Below, in pieces: positions 53,938-64,000 of a stretch of 64,000 bases of DNA. The notes under the pieces are model-generated. The model was not told the DNA's origin. It was given only the letters and a program-made list of their open reading frames with translations, and made no database searches. The position numbers were made by a program, and so were the translations under genes. How positions within the stretch are numbered: position 1 is the stretch's first letter; each line of letters opens with the position of its first letter. Origin of the DNA: Escarpia spicata (lineage: Eukaryota; Annelida; Polychaeta; Sabellida; Siboglinidae); contig OZ023209.1 in assembly GCA_963995525.1 (NCBI GenBank), positions 37,184,116-37,248,115 on the forward strand, read 5' to 3'.

Positions 53938-56900
53938 CCAAACCGGAAAAACAGAGAGAAAAGGCCAGTTCCGACCACCGCTAGGCCTACGACACACACG
54001 CGTGGCGACGACAAGACAACTCAGAAATTGTGCTACCGTTGCAACGGCAACCACACGCATCAAGAGTGCAAGTTTAAAGATGCAACTTGTCATTTCTGTA
54101 AAAAGAGAGGTCACATCATGGCGGCATGTCGCAAGAAACGCGGCGAAACTCATCTCGTGAACACCACTCAGTACAGAGCTGAGTACTGTCTGTACAACGT
54201 TAAGGGGGATCACACGTCACAGCAGCCTATTGAGATAGGAGTGCACATGGACGGTAAAGCAGTGAGAATGTTGGTTGACACGGGGGCAGGAATCTCCATA
54301 ATCAATGAGGCGACATATCACGAGTTGCGGTCGCCACCCCCGAAACTACAAACAGTGGACATCAACTTGACCACTTATACGGGTCAGTCTATTCCGGTGC
54401 TGGGACAAATAGAGGTTGTCACCGAATGCAAACAGCAGTCGGCACATGTGCCAATTGTGGTGGTGTCTGGCGCTCGGCAGAATATCTTGGGCAGAAATTT
54501 ACTGTCGCAGTTGAATCTGGACTGGGGCGAGATCATGCTCGTTCGCGACCTTGACCCGGTGCATGCCGGACTGATGGCGGAAGTGCCAGACGTGTTCGCT
54601 GAGGGGCTGGGCAAGCTGAAAGAAATGCAGGTGAAGATCAACGTGAAAAGCGATGCGATTCCACGTTTCTTCAAGGCCAGACCCATTCCTTATGCCCTGA
54701 AGGTGAAAGTCGAACATGGAATAGACCGACTGCAAAAGGAGGGCATCATCGAGCCAGTCCAGTTCTCAGAATGGGCGGCACCGATCGTTCCGGTCCCCAA
54801 GTCCAACGGGCAGATAAGAATCTGCGGTGATTACAAGGTCACGATCAACAAAAGTGTGGTAGAAGACAAATATCCGCTACCACGGGTTAACGATCTCTAC
54901 GCCAGTCTGGCGGGAGGAGAGACGTTCACAAAGTTGGACTTGAGCCATGCGTATCTTCAACTTCAGCTCGACGAAGGGTCACGTGACTACGTTACGATCA
55001 ACACGCACAAGGGACTCTTTAGATACACTCGCTTACCGTACGGCATATCGGTGGCGCCATCGTATTCCAGAGAGCTCTTGGGTGTGTGCTTGCTGGCATA
55101 CCACGTGTATGCATCTTCCTGGACGACATCCTCGTCACGGGGAAAACTCGAGATGAACACGTGGCGAATCTCCGGCTGGTCTTGAACCGGCTGGACCAAG
55201 CAGGGTTGAAGCTAAACAATAAAAAGTGCGAGTTCTTCAACGAGGCAGTCGTATACCTAGGCCACAAGATCGATCGAAATGGCTTGCATCCCACAGACGA
55301 AAATATCACGGCGATTCAAGATGCACCTAACCCAACGAACGTGAAAGAACTACGTTCGTGGCTTGGCCTGCTCAACTACTATGGACGATTCCTGCGCAAC
55401 TTGTCGACAACGCTAGCACCTCTGCACATTCTACTCAGAAAAGAGACGAAATGGCGATGGGAGAATGAGCAAGTCAGAGCGTTTCAAGCGGCGAAGGACC
55501 TGCTGCAGTCGGAGTCCCTACTGGTGCACTTCGACCCCGACAAACCTCTTCTGCTCGCATGTGATGCGTCGCCGTACGGGGTGGGCGCAGTCCTGTCGCA
55601 TCAGATGACGTACGGTTCGGAGCGACCGATTGCGTTCGCATCTAGGAGCTTGTCGCCTGCGGAAACCAACTACTCGCAACTCGACAAGGAAGGTCTCAGT
55701 TTGGTGTTCGGGGTGACAAAGTTCCACCAATACCTATATGGTATGACCTTCGTTCTCATCACCGATCACCGACCTCTGGTGGGGCTGTTCAACGAGCAAC
55801 GACCGATACCTCCGCAAGTATCAGGTCGACTTCAGCGTTGGGCCCTGACATTGGCAGGTTACAACTACGTCATTCGTCATCGAAGTGGCGATGCGCACGA
55901 GAATTGCGATGCTCTATCGCGACTACCCCTACTTACGCAGAACGTTGAGATTCCTGCTCCTGCGGAGTACATACAGCTCATAGAGCAGCTGGACGACTCA
56001 CCGGTGACGTCAACGCACATTCGAAACTGGACACGACGTGATCCAGTATTGTCGCGATTTCAACGCTACGTGTTAACAGACTGGCCTGAGGGCGACCTAA
56101 CAACACAGCAATACCACAGAGTGCGCGATAAGCTGAGCTCGCATGATGGATGCGTGATGCGGGGCACCCGAATAATTGTGCCAGAGCCTGGGCAAGCCAC
56201 GATGCTCCAACTCTTGCACAGCAGCCACAACGGCGTGGTGAAGATGAAGGCGTTAGCGCGGTCATACATCTGGTGGCCAGGCATCGATCTTCATATTGAA
56301 CGTATCGCGCAGCACTGTAGTCAGTGCGAGGAAAACATGCGTCAACCGACCACAGCGCCACTTCGACCATGGTTGTTCCCACAGGAACCGTGGTCACGTG
56401 TGCATCTAGACTACGCTGGCCCCATCGAGAACAGGATGATCCTCGTGGCAGTAGACGCCTACTCGAAATGGATCTCCGCGATGGTCGTACGCTCATCGAC
56501 ATCGGAAGTGACAATCGAACAATTGCGGATGTTATTCGCAGAACATGGACTGCCAGAAACTATCGTTACTGATAATGGCACGTGCTTCACTAGTGCTGAG
56601 TTCAGGCAGTTTATGAAAAAGAACTGCATTCAACACATCACCTCGCCAGCCTATCACCCATCCTCGAACGGGCTCGCTAAACGGGCAGTACAGCTCGTGA
56701 AACGAGGATTGATGAAAATGAAGGACGGTTCGATGGAGACAAGGTTGGCTCGTTACTTGCTGACCTACCGAGTGACCTCTCACAGCACTACTGGAAGCTC
56801 CCCGAGTAAACTGCTGAAGGGGCGGCAGCTGCGAACGCTTCTAGACGCGGTGCAACCGAGCGTCGGCGGAAAAGTGCACCAATCGCAGGAGAAGATGACT

Positions 56901-57171
56901 GATTATTACAACCAGAAATCGAACGAGCGATGCTTCAGTCCAGGCGATGCGGTTTAAGTAAAGAACCACGCTGCTCATTCGCCCAAGTGGATTCCTGCAG
57001 TTCTGAAAGAGCTACACAACGACGTGCTGATATCGGAGGCACCCGACGGTCGCCACTTGAGGCGCCATCGCAATCACGTGCGTCTGCGACATGCGGACGC
57101 GGCGGACGATACGGTACCAGCAGACATCGCTGCTCCGGCCGCGATCCAACCGAACGTGACATTGAGCGTGT
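53938..57171 (+). pseudogene. Gypsy Gag-Pol polyprotein (knuckles, protease, RT, RNase H, integrase)
   Basis: Motifs in order: CYRCNGNHTHQEC and CHFCKKRGHIMAAC (zinc knuckles), MLVDTGAGISII (protease), WAAPIVPVPKSNGQIRICGD, FTKLDLSHAYLQLQL (RT Asp) and RLPYGISVAP. A one-base shift follows near 55058. Then come VCIFLDDILVTG (catalytic box F-L-D-D), KCEFFNEAVVYLGHKID, LLACDASPYGVGAVL and VLITDHRPL (RNase H), LLHSSHNGVVKM and CSQCEENM (integrase HHCC), VDAYSKW, VTDNGTCFTS and HPSSNGLAKRAVQLVK. The integrase normally has Glu where Lys stands in NGLAKR. A TAA at 56955-56957 cuts the C-terminal domain, whose reading continues VKNHAAHSPKWIPAVL to a TAG at 57169-57171. Confidence 0.9.
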
Positions 57172-57421
57172 AGACGAAACGGCGGAAGCCGCAGCTCCGG
57201 TACCTGATGGCAGCGGCGTCCACTCGCCAGTAACGCAGTCGGCTGTTCGCAGATCGGAGAGAATCCGGAAAGCTCCAGACCGATTATCTCTCTAGAACTG
57301 TCTTGTACCCCTGGGCATAATAATCCCTGGTTCGACAGCGTATCCTTTGTCTGGTTTTTCTTCAGATTTCACAGTTCTTGTTGTAACCTTGGACGTTAGT
57401 AAAATAACTGGTGCGGAGGAC

Positions 57422-57572
57422 TGTAATGTATGTGACAGACACTTGTGCAAATACTATACACAGCTTATACACAACGCGTTTGTGTGACATGGACTATCGC
57501 GGTCTGTCTGTCTGTCTGTGTGTCGCGCTGATACGAAATAAATATGTGCACCACTGTCACTTGATAATTACA
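57422..57572 (+). mobile_element. Gypsy 3' LTR, 151 bp
   Basis: Begins TGTAATGTATGTGACAG after the purine-rich GGTGCGGAGGAC, contains GAAATAAATATG (poly(A) signal) and a short (TGTC)n run, and ends GATAATTACA. TGTAAT/ATTACA are inverted ends. No 5' partner is in the window, so this is inferred from end structure and position. Confidence 0.7.
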
Positions 57573-57703
57573 TCTATAGTTATACTAGAACATAACATCA
57601 GGTTATACGTTTTCACAGTTTATTATATGCGGAAAACCCTACCAATACAAGATCTAATACACAGTATACGGCTATGTCTGCTAAATACTACCCAGTTATA
57701 AAG

Positions 57704-57965
57704 GTCAGAACGATCGATAGGTCCAGACGGCGGCGGCTTATAGTTATACAGCAACCGAATTGTAACCGATATATCCTAAAAGTCCGAACAATAGGTTCAG
57801 ACGGCGGAGGCTATTACAGCAACCGAATTGTAACCGATATATTCTAAATGTCAGAACAATAGGTTCAGACGGCGGCGGCTATTACAGCAACCGAATTATA
57901 ACCGATATGTTCTAAATGTCCGAACAATAGGTTCAGACGACGGCGGCTATTACAGCAACCGAGTT
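57704..57965 (+). repeat. 68-bp tandem repeat, about 4 copies
   Basis: GTCCGAACAATAGGTTCAGA, then CGGCGGCGGCTATTACAGCA and ACCGAATTGTAACCGATATA. Copies begin at 57704 (longer and diverged), 57782, 57850 and 57918, with exact 68-bp steps between the last three. The last copy is cut after CAACCGAG. Confidence 0.9.
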
Positions 57966-58046
57966 ACTCACCGAGTCTGGGAATAACTGATTGTCACGGG
58001 TGTACTGCGAGAGTCTTTTAGTACTTCTCGCAGGGCGCTCGGTGAC
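57966..58046. repeat. Nested hairpin
   Basis: Inner arms CTGCGAGAGT (about 58006) and ACTTCTCGCAG (about 58022) surround TTAGT-type loop sequence. Outer arms CTCACCGAG (about 57967) and CTCGGTGA (about 58037) are complementary. It directly follows the 68-bp repeats. Confidence 0.6.
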
Positions 58047-59816
<1,770 letters not shown>

Positions 59817-60667
59817 AATCCGGACCCTCGATTTCGCCGTTATAACTTGAGTTTTGCCTAACTTTGATACCTATGAGTGTTAGTTCCATCATTCAACATC
59901 ATCCCAGGCATATTTATATTACGAAAATATTGTGTCTTAGCTTACATTTGACGACCCAGTTTGCACCGTTTGCGCTAGTCTGCGGTATCATGTATGACTA
60001 AAAAGTAAAACTAAAACGGCGCACGACCACGCACGACCAAAATGTATGTAGTGATGGTAACCAAGTGGGTTGTTGGTGACACGTAGGAGGTATGTATGTG
60101 CAGCTCGCCAAATTTCAGATATGTTCTTCACATTGGAGTAACAAAATTCGCAACTTTTATCATCGCCTGTGGTAACTCGCCTGTTCCATTCGCCAGGTGG
60201 CGCTACAGTGCTAAATGCCCGTCCGAAAAATCGAATAAAATGCCAGAATTGTGTAACTCCTGGATGAAATACAGATTCAAAATGTTTAATAATGCACCCA
60301 CAAACCATATATATATATATACCATAAATGACCAAACTATCTACATTATATTACATGGTCATGTGTGGTCGTTCATCAACTTCGTGGTTGTGCATGGTCA
60401 TGCGCCTTTTAGTCAAACCCCTAGTCTGTGGTCATGCGTTACCACATTGCACTCATAAAATGAGCGAAATATATAATATAGCGGCTAGATTATGTTGATG
60501 CAAACCGGGGCGCTACTAGTATTTACGCCTCAAAAGTGTGTTAAAACGCAATATTCTTTTAACATAAATATACCTGGAAAAATGTTGAATAATGGAACTA
60601 ATGCACTGAGGTATCAAAGTTAGGCAAAACTCAAGTTATAACAGCGAAATCGAGGTTGGTTTGGATT
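59817..60667. mobile_element. TIR element of about 850 bp, non-autonomous
   Basis: The left arm (59825-59871, starting CCTCGATTTCGCCGTTATAA) and right arm (60609-60655, ending AGCGAAATCGAGG) match in reverse complement over 47 bases with one mismatch. More diverged pairing continues inward for about 100 bases (TTAGTTCCAT, CCAGG(C/T)ATATTTAT). An inner inverted pair lies at about 60019-60048 and 60360-60408 (GCGCACGACCACGCACGACC against GGTCATGTGTGGTCG and TGGTCATGCGCC). No transposase is present. The frames inside (60335-59988, 60096-60458) have no domain. Confidence 0.8.
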
Positions 60668-62879
60668 CTACACTTCTTCTCTTGTCGATCCACCGTTGTC
60701 ATTAATGACGATTTCGTGGATGGTGTTGTTGTGTGTGTGCCCGCAGAATGTACAGTGCTGGTTAGAAATGTTGATAAAATCATGTGCAAGTGCATGTTAA
60801 AAACATGGTGTAACTTTTCTCTCCTTTTCGTTTACTTAGTGTACTTGTATTCCTTCCTTCCTTCCTACAGCAGTTTGGGCACTGCGCAATGGATGTAGAA
60901 GACGGGAGTGTTACGTCACAAAGTGTTGTGGCTTGCCAAGCCATGTACATCATTGTGTTGTTATTATTGTGTTGTTCCCTCGCAACTGAGGATGTGTTAG
61001 TTTGTCTATAAATTAGACAAACACTTCCAGATTCATCATGAATATTGAGTTTATTCACGTCCATACTTCGGTTACAGCATCAGTATTACGTTTTACATAC
61101 GCATGAACATCAACAGCTTCTAGTTCTTCATATGTTTGAAATTTAAAGTGTCCGGGATTTTAGAGTTCCAAACATAAAGCTAAATATGAAACGACATAGT
61201 TTATATTTAGCGAAATTTCACAAGTCCTAAAATGTGGGGAACATTTTCGTAGTTCCCCATGGAGAGCGGAAAACGTCCTCCCTTTTGTATAATATGTGCC
61301 ACCCTCCTCGAACTTCCAGTATCGTTCCCTTTTAAGCAAAACTAACTTGGCGCTAGGCCAAGTCTAGGGAGCGCTTTCAAGCTACGATAGATTGAAACGC
61401 TTGGTAGCGCACCAGTTGAAATTACAGCACTACGCAAAGTACGCATGCGTAGTTGTATGTTGTCATACTGTGGGGACGGAGGTGGATGGTGGCTGCATAC
61501 ATTTGCATAATTACATGCTTCCGGAAAACTTAAATCCAGGACAAGGTTTCCAAGGGCAGTGAACTTCTGTTCTAAAAAGTTCCCAAGGTGAGGCCATTGC
61601 AGTGAACTTCCATCCTAGAAATTCGCTACCACCTCTATTAGCCAAACACTGTGTCCGCTATGTTGGCATGGGAGGTGTTCATCCTCCCATTGAAAACAAA
61701 CACTCTCGTACCACACCCGAGTGCCCTAAGCTGACCTAGGATAATGACATCTACCTGTTTGCCTTTATGTAACTGTGGATCTGGAGTTTCTGTTAAACGC
61801 CTACAACTTTCCTCTAACAAGTAACAATTATCTAATTAGCCACGGAGGTTCTTTACATACCTCCCAACCATCAAGTCTGGAGCACGTTTTCAGACTCAAA
61901 GAAACTAATAAAAAGAACCGGCTGGATACTATCGTTACATGGTTTTAAAAATGCATATATTTCAAGCTCGCACAGAGATTACCTACGTGACATCATTAAT
62001 AAAATATGCATTTCATATCTATAGCACTGACATTCTGCTAAATTAACAAATACTTTCAACCGATCATACATACGCTTGTTACAACATTGTGCCGATTCTC
62101 TAGAGTTTTTAGATAAGACTTTCTAGTCGTTCACATTTAAGGTGCAAGTTATATAAGTAATATGTGAATACTGTTTCTACAACCCGTTCCTGTAGCGGCT
62201 TGATAATAAAAAGCGGCCAATAGGCCTGGGGTAATAATAATATGTAATAGTAACGATTAAAAATATTGAATTACTATTGAACATTTAAACTAAATTTCAG
62301 CTACATAACAATTTAATTTGATTAGGTTGTAGATTCCACTAGTTTCTCCAGGTTTTGTGGTTGCTCCCCCTTGTCATCTTCAGCATGGCCCTGGTGAAAT
62401 TTTACCCTAGAATTTTATGAGCGTTTACATAGCAAGAAACACCAGTACAATGTGACTGCTGCATTGACTAAAGGGATTAAGCTAAGTTGCTAACTACCCT
62501 TTTCAAGTAAGCCTATGGGTTTAGTGGCTGCCTCCATGGTGCACACAATTTAGCCTAAATTACAGAGGGTGTGAAAAACACCCTGATGTATTTCTACTTG
62601 AGCTAATAATTAAATGCTCACCAAGCAGCAGTAGAGCAGTGTGCTTTAATTAGACTGTAATATAATCCACATAGTTATGTGGCATTGACTATTGCATTTG
62701 TCTTTCATTCCAGTATGGTATTTAAATATAAAATGAACATATAAGTTCTATCCTTAGTCAATGTAGTTGGTAGATTGTACCAAATATGGTATTTAAACGT
62801 TATAGATATATTTTATTGTAAATATTTATGAATTTTTTGGCCAAAGGTCCAACAGACTTATGCCTTCACTCTGCGTCCG
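60668..62879. other. Intergenic DNA without recognised gene
   Basis: Minor structures only. A perfect hairpin AGTTTGTCTA/TAGACAAAC(A) lies at about 61000-61023. GTGAACTTC(T/C)(G/A)T(C/T)CTA is duplicated at about 61559 and 61602. A TTCCTTCCTTCC run lies at 60852. The frame 61820-61638 has no domain. Confidence 0.45.
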
Positions 62880-63170
62880 CCATCTGCCAAGCGCTGTTAG
62901 CTGCCATATCTCAGAAAACGTTCAGCCACTGTTTCTCTAATTTGGCATAGATCATTTTAAGGGCTCCCTAGGGCCTCCAAGGACCCCAAAACTGGTAAAA
63001 ATGTAACATTTGGCCTATTTTTTCCAAAACTGTTCAGCAACTTTTTTTCTAATTTTGCATAGATGTATCTTAGGGTGCTGCCACTATATACAATAAATCT
63101 GTTTTTTATTGAATCATTCTAAGGGCACCTAAGGGGCCCCCAAAGTGCAAAAGTTTTACATTATCTAGTG
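62880..63170. repeat. Two-copy degenerate repeat, about 125 bp
   Basis: GTTCAGCCACTGTTTCTCTAATTTGGCATAGATC (about 62920) recurs as GTTCAGCAACTTTTTTTCTAATTTTGCATAGATG (about 63032), each followed by TTAAGGGC or TTAGGGTG. The phrase AATAAATCTG...GATTGAATCATTCTA near 63093 reappears at about 63703. (Only parts are conserved exactly.). Confidence 0.6.
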
Positions 63171-63199
63171 AAGTGGTTTTGAGAAGGGCCCTTGGGACC

Positions 63200-63463
63200 A
63201 CCCCCAACAGTAGATTTTGTTTAATGTGCCACAAAGTCAACACCATGACTAATCTCTGCAGCCTAGTGCTACTTTTCCATTGAGACCTTGACTAATCTTT
63301 AATTGGTCACAGCGCCCAGGCAGAGTAGACACCCCCAACAGTAGATTTTGTTTAATGTGCCACAAAGTCAACATCATGACTAATCTCTGCAGCCTAGTGC
63401 TACTGTTCCATTGATACCTTGACTAATCTTTAATTGGTCACAGCATCCAGGCAGAGTAGACAC
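63200..63463 (+). repeat. Near-identical 130-bp tandem duplication
   Basis: ACCCCCAACAGTAGATTTTG starts at 63200 and 63330. The two copies differ at only a few positions (ACACC/ACATC, CTTTTCC/CTGTTCC, GAGACC/GATACC, GCGCCC/GCATCC). High identity implies a recent duplication. Confidence 0.9.
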
Positions 63464-64000
63464 ACTTGACCCCTGTTAGACTGAACAGTTGCCTAACACT
63501 TTATCTTCAAAACTATTGATTTTCTAAAATTGCAAGTTGTGTTTATTTTGATGTTCATTTAATTATTATAAAATGGTGTGACTGTGGTGTCTATTGGTTA
63601 AAGATGTATTGTCTGTAGAAACCTGTAGGTGACAAACATAAAAAATTAATATTCTGTCACCAACCATTAGAAGAGTTGACATAGTTCCGCTATACACAAG
63701 CAATAAATCTGTATTTGATTGAATCATTCTAGTGTCATCAACATATAGTAGAACATACATTTTCTACATCATCATCCCTAAGGTTGTTGTAAATTTCACC
63801 AGCTGCCATGTCAAGTCCGTTATAATTGTGACTAACAGTGTTCAAAATGATTCAGGTAAATAGCAAATAACAAAGGACACAAGTTTTCTCCTTGCCATAC
63901 CTATACATCACATGAGAAGAAGGCTGACACAGCCTGGCACTGATTTATACATGATTTAGCATTTTTCTATATGTTGTATACAACTTTCAACACAATACCA
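63464..64000. other. Intergenic DNA, nothing recognised
   Basis: No gene. The frame 63760-63566 has no domain and overlaps a dispersed repeat phrase at about 63703. Confidence 0.45.

Larger units (their letters stand above)
53935..57572 (+). mobile_element. Ty3/Gypsy retrotransposon, 5'-truncated
   Basis: It runs from the end of gag (zinc knuckles) through protease, RT, RNase H and integrase to a 3' LTR (57422-57572). The capsid part of gag and a 5' LTR are not seen. The coding part is markedly more GC-rich than its surroundings and has few lesions (one frameshift, two stops near the end and one catalytic substitution in the integrase), which suggests a fairly recent copy. Confidence 0.88.

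Overview
The window looks like intron-rich, repeat-rich nuclear DNA of an invertebrate animal, most likely marine. It is AT-rich, has no operons, and its one recognisable host gene is split by introns of 17.7 kb and 2.9 kb. The rest is a graveyard of metazoan transposons (CR1-like and RTE-like LINEs, Ty3/Gypsy, a Penelope-like element, hAT, Tigger-like debris, foldback elements, a tRNA-derived SINE), with satellites and very long microsatellites. I cannot name the species. Family names rest on motif recognition, not on searches.

Host gene (about 1-24 kb, + strand). Three exons that join in frame (2258-2350, 20021-20187, 23054-23131) encode the C-terminus of a GULP1/CED-6-type engulfment adaptor: a proline-rich PPPPVPSRS stretch, then DLFGATPF and DPFGMTAF boxes, then a short acidic tail. 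The upstream PTB-domain exons lie outside the window. Intron A begins directly with a 29-bp minisatellite and then holds a decayed hAT transposase, a virus-like protease-fold fragment, and a nested 8.2-kb block bounded by 27-bp inverted repeats (9053-17278). That block contains two LINEs, a palindromic MITE and its own degenerate ORF. Intron B uses a GC donor (AG|GCAAGT).

Region 24-30 kb. No host gene is seen. There are short quasi-palindromic repeats, a roughly 150-bp degenerate satellite, and a composite in which paired tandem roughly 310-340-bp units face each other across a small reverse-strand ORF.

Region 30-37 kb. A truncated Gypsy element (reverse strand) is broken by a 128-bp AC run inside its RNase H domain. 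Next come a Penelope-like element with an unexpected domain order and a CR1-like LINE fragment.

Region 37-46 kb. A 3.7-kb RTE/CFDP2-like LINE sits inside a TACA-rich mosaic whose uninterrupted counterpart survives near 42.8 kb. Around and beyond it is a roughly 335-bp satellite with two orientation switches.

Region 46-64 kb. There is a fragment of a large transposon-type protein, and a CR1-like LINE interrupted by a 2-kb internally deleted LTR element with 112-bp LTRs and a 5-bp target duplication. A Tigger-type zinc-finger remnant follows, then a 5'-truncated but well-preserved Gypsy pol whose integrase lacks its catalytic glutamate. The end holds a 357-bp CT microsatellite, a TIR element at 59.8-60.7 kb, and low-copy tandem repeats. 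Apart from the host exons, no reading frame in the window looks intact and functional.
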